Assembly: GCA_937995985.1 (NCBI GenBank)
Contig: CALKIR010000009.1
Span: 48,500 to 112,499, forward strand
Direction of reading: 5' to 3'
Length of the DNA stretch: 64,000 bases
DNA from: an uncultured Alcaligenaceae bacterium
GTDB taxonomy: Bacteria; Pseudomonadota; Gammaproteobacteria; Burkholderiales; Burkholderiaceae_B
Under the pieces are notes generated by a model. The model worked only from the letters and a program-made list of their open reading frames with translations. It did not search any database and was not told the DNA's origin. The stretch's first letter is position 1. Each line of letters begins with the position of its first letter. Shown here in pieces: positions 25,494 through 34,403 of this stretch. Position numbers and translations under genes: made by a program.

Positions 25494-25747
25494 GTACGGG
25501 AATAAATTTTGCGGTTCAATTAGAAATTGATACTTCTGGACTCAAGTGTCCATTGCCGATCCTAAAGGCAAAAAAAGCCTTAGCCCAAATCAATAGTGGG
25601 GAGGTGCTCAAGGTGATTACTACGGACCCTCATGCCAAAGAGGATTTTCAGGCTTTTGCTGCGCAGGCGAAACATGAGCTGCTTGCGCAGCAGGAGTGCA
25701 GAGTAGGTGCTAAAGAAGGTATTGCACATTACTTGAAAAAGCGCTAA
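25490..25747 (+). CDS. tusA: TusA/SirA family sulfur carrier protein
   Basis: An 85-residue sulfur-transfer protein of the TusA family, which takes persulfide sulfur for tRNA thiolation or other sulfur pathways. The hallmark CPLPILKAKKAL, with the sulfur-accepting cysteine, is near residues 20-31, followed by the alpha/beta sandwich pattern ITTDPHAKEDFQAF. ATG 25490 overlaps the alaS stop (ATGA) and follows GGTGGGGG. The alaS-tusA coupling suggests shared transcription. A link to the thiosulfate genes at 52 kb is possible but not shown. Confidence 0.85.
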   Translation: MSTGINFAVQLEIDTSGLKCPLPILKAKKALAQINSGEVLKVITTDPHAKEDFQAFAAQAKHELLAQQECRVGAKEGIAHYLKKR

Positions 25748-25813
25748 AAGTAAGCCTAAGTTCTATTACCGCTGTTGTTCTGTGGTAAAAAATCTAAATA
25801 CTTTTCCGCTTTT

Positions 25814-25834
25814 CTATTCTAAGTGGTAGAATAG
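25814..25834 (+). promoter_or_regulatory. Palindrome/-10 region upstream of rpsP
   Basis: CTATTCTA-AGTGG-TAGAATAG is a perfect inverted repeat with 8-base arms, 44 bases before rpsP. Its right arm contains TAGAAT (25827-25832), which could be a -10 element, though the -35 at the right distance is poor (TTCCGC). Confidence 0.4.
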
Positions 25835-25877
25835 TTGGCTTTACGCATTTTCTTAACCAATATAAAAGGGATTATCA

Positions 25878-26138
25878 ATGGTGGTAATTCGCCTAGCCCG
25901 TGGTGGCTCTAAAAAGCGCCCATTTTATACTCTAGTGGCTGCTGACTCTAAGGTACGACGCGATGGTCGTTTTATTGAGCGTTTGGGTTTTTATAACCCT
26001 GTTGGTGCCGAAGGCCAAGAAAATCTTCGCATCGAGCTCGATCGCGTGCAATATTGGGTAGACAATGGTGCTCAGGTATCTCCTGCAGTACGCCGTCTAG
26101 TCAAAGAGTACCGCAAGCAAGTCCAAACAGCTGTTTAA
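25878..26138 (+). CDS. rpsP: 30S ribosomal protein S16
   Basis: An 86-residue small-subunit protein bound early to 16S rRNA during assembly. It shows the family sequence VVIRLARGGSKKRPFYTLV near the N-terminus and RRDGRFIERLGFYNP. AAAAGGGA precedes the ATG. It heads the rpsP-rimM-trmD group, 12 bases before rimM. Confidence 0.98.
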   Translation: MVVIRLARGGSKKRPFYTLVAADSKVRRDGRFIERLGFYNPVGAEGQENLRIELDRVQYWVDNGAQVSPAVRRLVKEYRKQVQTAV

Positions 26139-26150
26139 TCTGATTGATTT

Positions 26151-26807
26151 ATGACCGTCGATCAGTCTCCTTTCGGTGGCTCTGTGCCACACGATTTGGT
26201 AGAGCTTGGTCATGTGATGTCTGCTTTTGGTGTGCGAGGCTGGATTAAAGTTCGTCCGTATACAGACGGTTTCGAGACTTTAGTACAGACCAAGCAGTGG
26301 TGGTTAAAAGCGCCCGAGTCAGTCCTCGAGCAGGGCGCGGCTACCTTCATCCCACTGTCGATCGCACAGGCTCGCCCTCATAGCAATACTGTGATTGCTT
26401 TGCCTGAGGGGTACAATGACCGAGATCAGGCCGAAGCTTTGCGTGGCCATACGGTGTGGTTGCCGCGAGCTGAGTTCGCGCCTTTGCCAGCTGATGAATA
26501 CTATTGGGTAGATTTGCTGGGTTGCCGTGTGTATGGTCAGCCCGATTCTGTTGCTGAGCAGGGTACGGAGGCAGAGGCTGCACAGGCCGATGCTTTTTTA
26601 GGTCAGGTGAGCCATGTGTTTGATAATGGGGCTCATGCCGTTTTAGTGGTGGACAGAGGGGTGCTTTCTCAAGAGGGCGCCTTTATTCCTTTGCGCGATA
26701 AAAAGAAACGCGTCCAACAGTCATTAGTTCCTTTTGTTGAGGCGCATGTGCTGCGGGTAGACGTAGAGGCAAAGGAAATTTATACGAATTGGCCGCTTGG
26801 CTTCTAA
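26151..26807 (+). CDS. rimM: Ribosome maturation factor RimM
   Basis: A 218-residue 30S assembly factor that binds ribosomal protein S19 and helps mature the 16S head domain. The N-terminal beta-barrel starts with ELGHVMSAFGVRGWIKVRPYT (written here as its core). The C-terminal PRC barrel includes DEYYWVDLLGC, VFDNGAHAVLVV and LVPFVEAHVLRVD. An insertion rich in Glu/Ala (residues about 133-148) makes it longer than E. coli RimM (182). The spacing to rpsP is 12 bases. Confidence 0.95.
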   Translation: MTVDQSPFGGSVPHDLVELGHVMSAFGVRGWIKVRPYTDGFETLVQTKQWWLKAPESVLEQGAATFIPLSIAQARPHSNTVIALPEGYNDRDQAEALRGHTVWLPRAEFAPLPADEYYWVDLLGCRVYGQPDSVAEQGTEAEAAQADAFLGQVSHVFDNGAHAVLVVDRGVLSQEGAFIPLRDKKKRVQQSLVPFVEAHVLRVDVEAKEIYTNWPLGF

Positions 26808-26865
26808 AGCGCCGACTGTTTCCTTCATCCGTTCATGCGCAGTGTTCTGCGCTGTTCCATTGCCT

Positions 26866-27741
26866 ATGTTGCGTTTTGATGTTATTAGCCTATTTCCGCA
26901 AGTATTTTCTGCGGTGACTCAGTATGGGGTGACGGGGCGCGCACATCAGGAGGGGATGTGGGAGCTATCATGTTGGAATCCTCGTGATTATACGACGGAT
27001 ACGCACCGTACTGTAGATGATCGGCCCTATGGTGGGGGACCCGGCATGGTTATGCTGGCAGCTCCTTTAGAGGCTGCTTTGGCTGAGGCTCAAGCAGCGC
27101 GCCAGGCATGCGGTTTAGATACAGAGGTGGTATTACTCAGCCCCGCAGGACAGCCTTTTAATCAGGCCTTGGCTCAGAGTTGGGCACAAGGCTCGGGAGC
27201 GATTGTGATTTGTGGTCGCTATGAAGGCATTGATCAGCGTTTTATTGATACGCATGTGACCCATGAGGTGTCCCTGGGTGATTTTGTATTGTCTGGGGGA
27301 GAGTTTGCGGCTTTGGCAATGATTGACGCTGTAGTGCGTTTGGTTCCGGGCGTGCTCAACCATGAACAATCTGCTGCGCGTGATTCATTTCATGAAGGGC
27401 TGGGCGGTTTGTTGGATAGTCCGCATTATACGCGCCCCGAAATCGATGAGCAGGGACGTTCGGTGCCTCGAGTGCTTTGTTCTGGTGATCACCGAGCAAT
27501 TGCACAGTGGCGGCGGCAGCAATCACTGCTATTAACTGCAGGGCGTCGGCCTGAGCTGATCAAAAATGCCCGTTGCCAAGGATGGTTAACTGCAGAAGAT
27601 GAGTACTTTTTGACTCAGCTTAAGGAGCAGGGAGAGTGTGAGGTGCGTGCTTTGTTGGCTCATGCTCCAATACCCATTCCATCTCGCCGCGCACGCAAGC
27701 AAGCAGCTTTAAATAAGCTGAAAAAAGAGCGCAGGCATTAA
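26866..27741 (+). CDS. trmD: tRNA (guanine-37-N1)-methyltransferase TrmD
   Basis: Methylates G37 next to the anticodon to prevent frameshifting. It has about 291 residues and a SPOUT fold with a trefoil knot. Visible motifs are the N-terminal RFDVISLFPQVF, DDRPYGGGPGMVML, ICGRYEGIDQRF, and the knot loop LGDFVLSGGE, with the SAM-binding and catalytic residues. The C-terminus is extended by a basic tail (RRARKQAALNKLKKERRH) relative to E. coli (255). ATG 26866 begins the family N-terminus, though no clear ribosome binding site precedes it. rplS, which usually follows in betaproteobacteria, is absent; instead there is a terminator and the convergent valS. Confidence 0.96.
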   Translation: MLRFDVISLFPQVFSAVTQYGVTGRAHQEGMWELSCWNPRDYTTDTHRTVDDRPYGGGPGMVMLAAPLEAALAEAQAARQACGLDTEVVLLSPAGQPFNQALAQSWAQGSGAIVICGRYEGIDQRFIDTHVTHEVSLGDFVLSGGEFAALAMIDAVVRLVPGVLNHEQSAARDSFHEGLGGLLDSPHYTRPEIDEQGRSVPRVLCSGDHRAIAQWRRQQSLLLTAGRRPELIKNARCQGWLTAEDEYFLTQLKEQGECEVRALLAHAPIPIPSRRARKQAALNKLKKERRH

Positions 27742-27744
27742 AAA

Positions 27745-27771
27745 GGCAACCGATATTGGGTTGCCTTTTTT
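27745..27771. terminator. Bidirectional terminator between trmD and valS
   Basis: GGCAACC / GGTTGCC with a 7-base loop is flanked by A-rich sequence on the left and a T-run on the right. It can therefore act as an intrinsic terminator for both converging genes. Confidence 0.85.
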
Positions 27772-27773
27772 AT

Positions 27774-30653
27774 TTATTGTAGGCGCTGCAGTTGCGCAAG
27801 GAGGGTTTGTTTGGTTTCAGTAAAGTTACTGAGGCGATCACGCTCTTGTTGAACAACATGTTCTGGAGCGCGTTCAACAAAATTTTTGTTTTGTAGTTTG
27901 CCCTCAGCGCGCTGAATTTCCTGATTGAGGCGCTCAAGCTCTTTGTTCAGGCGCTTGATTTCTGCTTCAATGTCTATTTCTACATGCAGCATGAGTGAGG
28001 TATTGCCGACTGCTTGTGTGGGTGCGCCCATGTTATCAGGCAGTGCCTCCAGAATGTGTACCTCGCTTAGACGTGCAAGAGCCATTAGGTAGTGTTGGTT
28101 AATAGCGACTCGTTGGGTATCTCCTTGAGCCAGTAAGGGAACGCGTTCCGCAGGCGAGAGATTCATTTCACCGCGTAATGTGCGAATGGCATCTACATAG
28201 GCCTTTAAGGTTGCTACTTCGCGCTCTGCCTCCTCATCGATGAGCGTTGTATCAGCTTCAGGATACGCTTGGATGCTGATGCTGGTATCTTCATCGGCCT
28301 GGCGGGTGCCTGCTAATACCGAGACCTTTTGCCATAATTCTTCTGTAATGAAGGGAATCAACGGGTGCGCAAGGCGCAGCACCTCTTCGAGGACCTGTAG
28401 CAGTGTTTGACGAGTTGCGAGCTGCTGTGCTGCATCTCCCTGTTGCAATTGCACTTTGGCTATTTCTAGGTACCAGTCACAATACTCATCCCAAACGAAG
28501 TGATAAATGGCATTGGCAATATTATCAAAACGGAATTCGCGAAACCCTCGTGCTACCTGATTTTTGAGGCGTTGCAATGCACTGAGGATCCAGCGATCGG
28601 GGTATGAGCGGGCGCTATGGTCAGCTGCTGCTTGTTGCATCGGAGCGGCCTGCTCAGTATTCATGAGCACAAAGCGTGTGGCATTCCAGAGCTTGTTGCA
28701 GAAATTTCTGTAGCCTTCACAGCGTTTAAGGTCAAAGTTGATGTTGCGCCCTAAAGTGGCATAGGCAGCCATGGTAAAGCGCAAGGCATCGGTACCATAG
28801 TCAGCAAAGCCTTCGGGGTAGTCTTTGCGGGTGCGCGCAGCAATTTTATCCGCCAGACTGGGATTCATCAGGCCTGTGGTGCGGCTTTTAATAAGGTTGT
28901 CTAGATCAATGCCTTCGATAACATGGACAGGGTCTAAGGTGTTTCCTTGTGATTTGCTCATTTTTTTCCCTTCCATGTCACAGATCAGACCGTGTACATA
29001 GACGGTTTGAAAGGGCACCTTGCCGGTCATGTGCATGCTCATCATAATCATGCGGGCAACCCAGAAAAAAATGATATCGAAGCCGGTCACCAGCACGCTA
29101 GAGGGGAGGTATTTGTCGAGATCTGCTGTCTCTTCAGGCCAGCCCATGGTGGTAAAGGGAACCAAAGCAGAGGAGAACCATGTATCTAGTACGTCTTCAT
29201 CACGGGTCAGTGGACCCTCAATGCCTTGGGCGCGTGCGCGCTCATAAGCCTCTTGCTCATTGCGTGCAACAATGATTGCTCCCTCTTCGCTGTACCACGC
29301 AGGGATTTGGTGCCCCCACCAGAGCTGTCTGGAAATACACCAATCTTGGATGTCGTTTAACCAATTGTTGTATGTTGTGGTCCAGTTTTCTGGTACGAAG
29401 CGGACTTCTTTGTTTGCAACGACTTCAAGGGCTACTTGGGTGATGCTTTTTCCTGGGTGTAAGCTGCCTGCGGGGGCCGGTTTGCTCATGGCCACAAACC
29501 ATTGGTCGGTTAGCATGGGCTCAATAATTGCTTTGGTTCGATCACCGCGTGGCACCATAAGTTTATGAGGTTTTACTGCTACTAAAGCATCACAAGCTTT
29601 GAGGTCTTCAACGATTTTTTTGCGCGCCTCAAACCGATCAAGGCCTTGGTAGGCGGCTGGGGCATTCTCATTGATGCGTGCATCGAGCGTTAAGATATTG
29701 ATCAACTCAAGTTGATGACGTTGTCCCACCGCATAGTCATTAAAATCATGTGCGGGCGTTACTTTGACTGCGCCCGTGCCGAACTCAGGATCTACATAAT
29801 CATCGGCAATAATGGGGATTTCTCGACCTACTAGGGGCAGGATGACAGTTTCACCAATAAGATCTTGGTAGCGCTCGTCTTCGGGATGGACCATTACCGC
29901 GACATCACCCAGCATGGTTTCTGGCCGTGTGGTGGCAATGACGAGATGTGTAATGCCATTGCGTGGTGTTTTTAAGGGATAGCGAATGGTCCATAAATGG
30001 CCGTTTTCCTCTTCGCTGACGACCTCTAGGTCCGAAACTGCAGTACCGAGAATGGGATCCCAGTTGACCAGACGCTTTCCTCTATAAATTAATCCTTGAT
30101 CATAGAGGCGTACAAAGGCTTCAACCACACCTTTGGACATTTGTTCGTCCATGGTGAAGTATTCGCGAGACCAGTCAGCAGAGGCCCCTAAGCGTCTAAA
30201 TTGTGCAGAAATGGCATTGCCGGATTGTTCTTTCCATGCCCAGACTCTATCTACAAAGGCCTCGCGTCCTAAGTCATGGCGAGAAATATGCTCGGCATCG
30301 AGTTGGCGTTCAACCACAATTTGAGTCGCTATGCCGGCATGGTCCGTGCCCGGTATTAGAGCTGTATCAAAACCTTTCATGCGGTGATAGCGGGTCAAAC
30401 CATCCATAATGGTTTGATTGAATGCGTGCCCCATGTGCAATGTGCCCGTGACATTGGGCGGGGGGAATTGGATGACAAAAGGTTTTGGTTGATTGTTCGC
30501 ATCACGCGCATCATCACTAGGTGGCGTGACATGAACACCAGCATTAAATAAGCCAGCCTGCTCCCATTTTGGGTACCAGCGGCGTTCAATATCATGTGGA
30601 TTGAAACTTTTGGCTAATTGATCCAGATAAGATTCAGAGGTTGATTTGGTCAT
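27774..30653 (-). CDS. valS: Valine-tRNA ligase
   Basis: Charges tRNA-Val. At 959 residues it has the expected length. The HIGH motif appears as PPNVTGTLHMGH near residue 60, the KMSKS motif as KKMSKSQGNTLDP, and the editing domain (CP1) contains ATTRPETMLGD. The C-terminal ValS arm is a coiled coil (KRLNKELERLNQEIQ). The start at plus position 30653 (ATG) matches the family; an upstream in-frame extension of 20 residues is less likely. It is a single gene convergent with trmD and divergent from ndk. Confidence 0.97.
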   Translation of the reverse strand: MTKSTSESYLDQLAKSFNPHDIERRWYPKWEQAGLFNAGVHVTPPSDDARDANNQPKPFVIQFPPPNVTGTLHMGHAFNQTIMDGLTRYHRMKGFDTALIPGTDHAGIATQIVVERQLDAEHISRHDLGREAFVDRVWAWKEQSGNAISAQFRRLGASADWSREYFTMDEQMSKGVVEAFVRLYDQGLIYRGKRLVNWDPILGTAVSDLEVVSEEENGHLWTIRYPLKTPRNGITHLVIATTRPETMLGDVAVMVHPEDERYQDLIGETVILPLVGREIPIIADDYVDPEFGTGAVKVTPAHDFNDYAVGQRHQLELINILTLDARINENAPAAYQGLDRFEARKKIVEDLKACDALVAVKPHKLMVPRGDRTKAIIEPMLTDQWFVAMSKPAPAGSLHPGKSITQVALEVVANKEVRFVPENWTTTYNNWLNDIQDWCISRQLWWGHQIPAWYSEEGAIIVARNEQEAYERARAQGIEGPLTRDEDVLDTWFSSALVPFTTMGWPEETADLDKYLPSSVLVTGFDIIFFWVARMIMMSMHMTGKVPFQTVYVHGLICDMEGKKMSKSQGNTLDPVHVIEGIDLDNLIKSRTTGLMNPSLADKIAARTRKDYPEGFADYGTDALRFTMAAYATLGRNINFDLKRCEGYRNFCNKLWNATRFVLMNTEQAAPMQQAAADHSARSYPDRWILSALQRLKNQVARGFREFRFDNIANAIYHFVWDEYCDWYLEIAKVQLQQGDAAQQLATRQTLLQVLEEVLRLAHPLIPFITEELWQKVSVLAGTRQADEDTSISIQAYPEADTTLIDEEAEREVATLKAYVDAIRTLRGEMNLSPAERVPLLAQGDTQRVAINQHYLMALARLSEVHILEALPDNMGAPTQAVGNTSLMLHVEIDIEAEIKRLNKELERLNQEIQRAEGKLQNKNFVERAPEHVVQQERDRLSNFTETKQTLLAQLQRLQ

Positions 30654-30842
30654 TATGTTGCGAATACGTGGCAAAATTGCAATAAAAAGAACACGCCCTA
30701 GGGGGCGTCGCACATTTTAATAGATGATACAGCAGGTTGTCATGAGCGTGTTAAAATGGTGGCGCGCAAGTGGTGGTTCACACTATTTTACTTGCGTGAG
30801 TACATTGCTTTTCACTTTGTTATATCAAATATAGGAATATAC

Positions 30843-31268
30843 ATGGCAATTGAACGCACCCTTTCTATTATTAAGCCTGATGCAGTAGGCAAAAATGTTA
30901 TTGGCAAAATTATCAGCCGTTTCGAAGAGGCTGGTCTGAAGGTCGTAGCAGCACGTATGGTGCATCTGTCTCGTCAAGAGGCCGAGGGCTTTTATGCAGT
31001 TCACAAAGAGCGTCCATTTTTTAACGACTTGGTTGAGTTCATGATTTCTGGCCCAGTGTTCGTGCAGGTGCTCGAGGGGGAGAATGCGATTGCCAAAAAC
31101 CGCGAGCTCATGGGCGCCACCAACCCTCAAGAAGCAGCCCCCGGTACTATTCGCGCTGATTTTGCTCAAAGTATTGATGCGAATGCTGTGCATGGTTCAG
31201 ATGCCCCTGAAACGGCTGCTGAGGAAATTGCATTTTTCTTTCCTTCTAGTCAAATTTATAGCCGTTAA
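30843..31268 (+). CDS. ndk: Nucleoside diphosphate kinase
   Basis: Transfers the gamma phosphate of ATP to nucleoside diphosphates. It has 141 residues with the phosphorylated His117 in NAVHGSD and the family start ERTLSIIKPDAV. ATG 30843 is the family start; an upstream in-frame extension has no support. It is the first gene of the conserved ndk-rlmN-rodZ-ispG-hisS run. Confidence 0.98.
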   Translation: MAIERTLSIIKPDAVGKNVIGKIISRFEEAGLKVVAARMVHLSRQEAEGFYAVHKERPFFNDLVEFMISGPVFVQVLEGENAIAKNRELMGATNPQEAAPGTIRADFAQSIDANAVHGSDAPETAAEEIAFFFPSSQIYSR

Positions 31269-31280
31269 TGCTTGTTGTAT

Positions 31281-31304
31281 GACCCAGGCAGTACTGCCTG
31301 GGTC
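31281..31304 (+). terminator. Perfect palindrome after ndk
   Basis: GACCCAGGCA-GTAC-TGCCTGGGTC is a perfect 10-bp stem with a 4-base loop, 12 bases after the ndk stop. There is no immediate T-run, so it may be a weak terminator or a 3'-end stabiliser that lets some transcription pass into rlmN. Confidence 0.5.
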
Positions 31305-31354
31305 AGCTAGATTGATGGTAGTTTTTGAGGCGCATTAACGCAAAAGTACTATTT

Positions 31355-32527
31355 ATGACATCCACTACACCCCGCATCAATTTATTAGGTCTAGAACGAG
31401 CACAGTTAGAGGCGCAAGTGGCTGAATGGGGCAATCGTCCCTTTCGCGCTCGTCAGCTCATGCGTTGGATACACCAAAGAGGTGTGGCCGATTTTGGGCA
31501 AATGACCGATTTGGCTCGCGTTTTTCGTGAGCAGCTGATTGAGTTGGCAACAGTTGAGGCCTTAACCCCATCGCAAGAGCAGGCATCCGAAGATGGCACA
31601 ATTAAGTGGCTGTTTAATGTGGGGGGCAATAACGCTATAGAGTCCGTATTTATCCCTGAGGATGATCGGGGGACATTGTGTATTTCTAGTCAGGCAGGGT
31701 GTACGGTGGGCTGCCCTTTTTGTTCTACCGGGCATCAGGGATTTAATCGAAATTTAACAGCAGCAGAAATTATTGGCCAGCTGTGGTTTGCGGAACATAC
31801 ATTGCAACGCCAGCCAGAGTTAACGCGGGTACGTACGGAATCACGGGCTGCGTCCTCAGCGCCTGAGCGTGTTGTGAGCAATGTAGTCATGATGGGGATG
31901 GGCGAGCCCTTGCTCAATTATTCTGCGGTGGTAACCGCTTTGAGGCTGATGCTGGATGACCATGCATATGGTTTATCTAGGCGCCGTGTTACTGTGTCCA
32001 CATCGGGTGTGGTACCTATGATCGATCGTTTGGCCCAAGATTGCCCTGTGGCTTTGGCTGTTTCGTTACATGCCCCTAATGATGCGTTGCGTGATCGGTT
32101 GGTGCCGTTAAATAAAAAGTATCCGCTACGCGAGCTATTGGAGGCATGCAATCGTTATTTAGATTATGCGCCACGAGATTTTATTACCTTTGAGTATGTG
32201 ATGCTGGCAGGAATCAATGATCAGCCCGAGCATGCGAAACAGTTATTAGATATTGCGAAACAGGTTCGTTCAAAATTCAATCTCATTCCTTATAACCCAT
32301 TTCCAGGGACGCAGTTGCGTTGTTCAGACCCTCAAACTATTAAAGCATTTGCACAGCGCTTGACAGAGGGTGGGGCAGTGACTACTGTCAGAAAAACTCG
32401 TGGTGATGATATTGCTGCTGCCTGTGGACAGTTAGCGGGTGATATTCGAGACCGTACCCGTATTCATGAGCGTATGCCCAAGCTCAAAAAAATACTCATT
32501 CAGCCACATCAGGCTTCATCAGCTTAA
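31355..32527 (+). CDS. rlmN: Dual-specificity 23S rRNA/tRNA adenine-C2 methyltransferase RlmN
   Basis: A radical-SAM enzyme that makes 2-methyladenosine at 23S rRNA A2503 and tRNA A37. It has 390 residues. The [4Fe-4S] ligands are the CxxxCxxC motif at Cys116, Cys120 and Cys123 (GCTVGCPFC), and the SAM-binding segment MMGMGEPLLN follows. The C-terminal catalytic region ends in TTVRKTRGDDIAAACGQL, whose cysteine is the second catalytic residue. ATG 31355 is chosen over an in-frame TTG ten codons upstream. Confidence 0.97.
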   Translation: MTSTTPRINLLGLERAQLEAQVAEWGNRPFRARQLMRWIHQRGVADFGQMTDLARVFREQLIELATVEALTPSQEQASEDGTIKWLFNVGGNNAIESVFIPEDDRGTLCISSQAGCTVGCPFCSTGHQGFNRNLTAAEIIGQLWFAEHTLQRQPELTRVRTESRAASSAPERVVSNVVMMGMGEPLLNYSAVVTALRLMLDDHAYGLSRRRVTVSTSGVVPMIDRLAQDCPVALAVSLHAPNDALRDRLVPLNKKYPLRELLEACNRYLDYAPRDFITFEYVMLAGINDQPEHAKQLLDIAKQVRSKFNLIPYNPFPGTQLRCSDPQTIKAFAQRLTEGGAVTTVRKTRGDDIAAACGQLAGDIRDRTRIHERMPKLKKILIQPHQASSA

Positions 32528-32562
32528 GTACAAAACTATTGTTCATCAATGAGAGTCTAACT

Positions 32563-33048
32563 ATGGGGACAAGCACCGACCAAGAGCCAATGATTGAAGA
32601 TAGCCCTGAGGCAAGTATCGGCCCATATCTAAAGCAATTGCGTGAGGCTCAAGGGCTGACCGTAGAGCAGGTCAGTTTGAGGATTAAATATTCTGTGCCT
32701 CAGATTGAAGCCTTAGAGCAAGAGCGCTGGGATGATTTGCCTGCCGGAGCGCCTACGCGCTGGTTGGTGCGAAGTTATGCACGTTTTTTAAAGTTGGATG
32801 ATGCAGCCATTCAGTCCATGCTTGAGTCCGCCTGTCCAGAGTCTGTGCGCATAGATGCTGCCCAGGCACACAAGACACGTTGGGCTGCCGAAGATATGTC
32901 GTTATATGTGGCGCCCAGACAAAGGCCTTGGGGACGTTGGTTAATTGTTATTGTTTTGTTGGTAGTAATCATGTTTTATGCGCTTGACCAGGGGTGGATA
33001 CCTGAGTCATGGCTTATTTTTGATTGGCTAAAGAACCTTCACCAGTAA
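32563..33048 (+). CDS. RodZ-like helix-turn-helix membrane protein
   Basis: A 161-residue protein with an N-terminal RodZ-type HTH (GPYLKQLREAQGLTVEQVS, then PQIEALEQERWDDLP and RWLVRSYARFL). One transmembrane segment lies near residues 127-147 (WLIVIVLLVVIMFYAL). RodZ links MreB to the cell envelope. The protein ends soon after the membrane segment and lacks the long periplasmic DUF4115 domain of E. coli RodZ. Position between rlmN and ispG supports a RodZ role in a short form. The start at 32563 follows GAGAG; an upstream ATG (32539) is possible. Confidence 0.75.
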   Translation: MGTSTDQEPMIEDSPEASIGPYLKQLREAQGLTVEQVSLRIKYSVPQIEALEQERWDDLPAGAPTRWLVRSYARFLKLDDAAIQSMLESACPESVRIDAAQAHKTRWAAEDMSLYVAPRQRPWGRWLIVIVLLVVIMFYALDQGWIPESWLIFDWLKNLHQ

Positions 33049-33052
33049 TTTT

Positions 33053-34318
33053 ATGAGTCAATATTTTAATTTTCATCAGCCTGCCATGCGTGTAGGCCCC
33101 GCAAAGCGCCAGCCTACACAGGCAGTGCCTGTGCGCTGGCACGATCGTACCGTGGTCATTGGTGGAGAGGCGCCTGTTGTTGTGCAGTCAATGACTAATA
33201 CCGACACGGCCGATGCCATTGCAACAGCCATTCAAGTCAAGGAGCTGGCGCAGGCGGGCTCCGAGTTGGTGCGTATTACCGTTAATACCCCGGATGCAGC
33301 CAAAGAGGTTATTCATATCCGTAATCAGCTCGACAAAATGGGTGTGCATGTGCCTCTGGTGGGGGATTTTCATTATAACGGCCATCGTCTCTTAACTCAG
33401 TATCCAGAGTGTGCTCAGGCCTTATCTAAATATCGCATTAATCCCGGTAATGTGGGGGTTGGACAGCGGGGGCAGGATAATTTTGCCCAGATGATAGAGG
33501 TGGCCTGTCAGTACGATAAACCTATTCGTATTGGGGTAAATTGGGGCAGTTTAGATCAAGGGCTGCTGGCTCAAATGATGGATGAGAACGCCCAACAAAG
33601 TACGCCATGGCCAGCTCAGGCGGTAATGCGAGAGGCGCTGGTGTTATCTGCCTTAAATAGTGCAGCCAGAGCTCGTGAGTTGGGCTTAGGAGCGCATCGT
33701 ATTGTATTATCGTGCAAGGTGAGTCAGGTTCAGGATCTGATTGCGGTGTATCAGAGTCTTGCCTCACGATGTGATTACCCGTTGCATTTAGGATTAACCG
33801 AAGCGGGGATGGGGAGCAAGGGGGTAGTTGCCTCTACCGCAGCCCTTTCTGTATTGCTTCAGCAAGGTATTGGCGATACCATACGTATTTCTCTCACACC
33901 AGAGCCTGGTGGCTCTCGTACCAAAGAGGTGCAAGTAGCCCAAGAGATTTTGCAGACAATGGGGCTGCGCGCTTTTACTCCAATGGTAGTGGCTTGTCCT
34001 GGCTGTGGGCGCACCAGCAGTACTTTTTTTCAAGAGCTCGCCCAAGAGGTTGAGTCTTTTCTGCGAGAGCGTATGCCAATTTGGCGCAGCCAATATGCTG
34101 GTGTGGAAACTATGCAGGTAGCAGTTATGGGGTGTGTCGTGAATGGCCCAGGTGAGAGCAAGCATGCTGACATCGGGATTAGTTTGCCAGGCACAGGTGA
34201 GATCCCTTCTGCTCCTGTTTATATAGATGGCGAGCGCACTGTAACGCTAAAGGGTGAACATATCGCCCAAGAGTTTAAGCAAATCATACAGGATTATGTT
34301 CAGCAGCGTTATGCTTAG
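33053..34318 (+). CDS. ispG: 4-hydroxy-3-methylbut-2-enyl diphosphate synthase (flavodoxin)
   Basis: The penultimate enzyme of the MEP isoprenoid pathway; it opens the cyclic diphosphate MEcPP by reduction. It has 421 residues with the [4Fe-4S] ligands Cys315 and Cys318 (CPGC) and Cys361 (GCVVNGPGE). VVVQSMTNTDTAD lies near the N-terminus and GVNWGSL in the TIM barrel. It starts four bases after the rodZ-like stop with no separate promoter, so it is in the same operon. Confidence 0.98.
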   Translation: MSQYFNFHQPAMRVGPAKRQPTQAVPVRWHDRTVVIGGEAPVVVQSMTNTDTADAIATAIQVKELAQAGSELVRITVNTPDAAKEVIHIRNQLDKMGVHVPLVGDFHYNGHRLLTQYPECAQALSKYRINPGNVGVGQRGQDNFAQMIEVACQYDKPIRIGVNWGSLDQGLLAQMMDENAQQSTPWPAQAVMREALVLSALNSAARARELGLGAHRIVLSCKVSQVQDLIAVYQSLASRCDYPLHLGLTEAGMGSKGVVASTAALSVLLQQGIGDTIRISLTPEPGGSRTKEVQVAQEILQTMGLRAFTPMVVACPGCGRTSSTFFQELAQEVESFLRERMPIWRSQYAGVETMQVAVMGCVVNGPGESKHADIGISLPGTGEIPSAPVYIDGERTVTLKGEHIAQEFKQIIQDYVQQRYA

Positions 34319-34344
34319 GGCGCTAGAACAATAGAGTAATCATG

Positions 34345-34376
34345 CGCCCTGGGCCGTGCCGGGTCTGGGGCGTTTT
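34345..34376 (+). terminator. Possible terminator between ispG and hisS
   Basis: CGCCC (34345-34349) pairs with GGGCG (34368-34372) around a G/C-rich inner region, followed by TTTT. The inner pairing is imperfect. Confidence 0.4.
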
Positions 34377-34403
34377 ACATAGTAAGTAGTGGGCATAGAG
34401 TTT

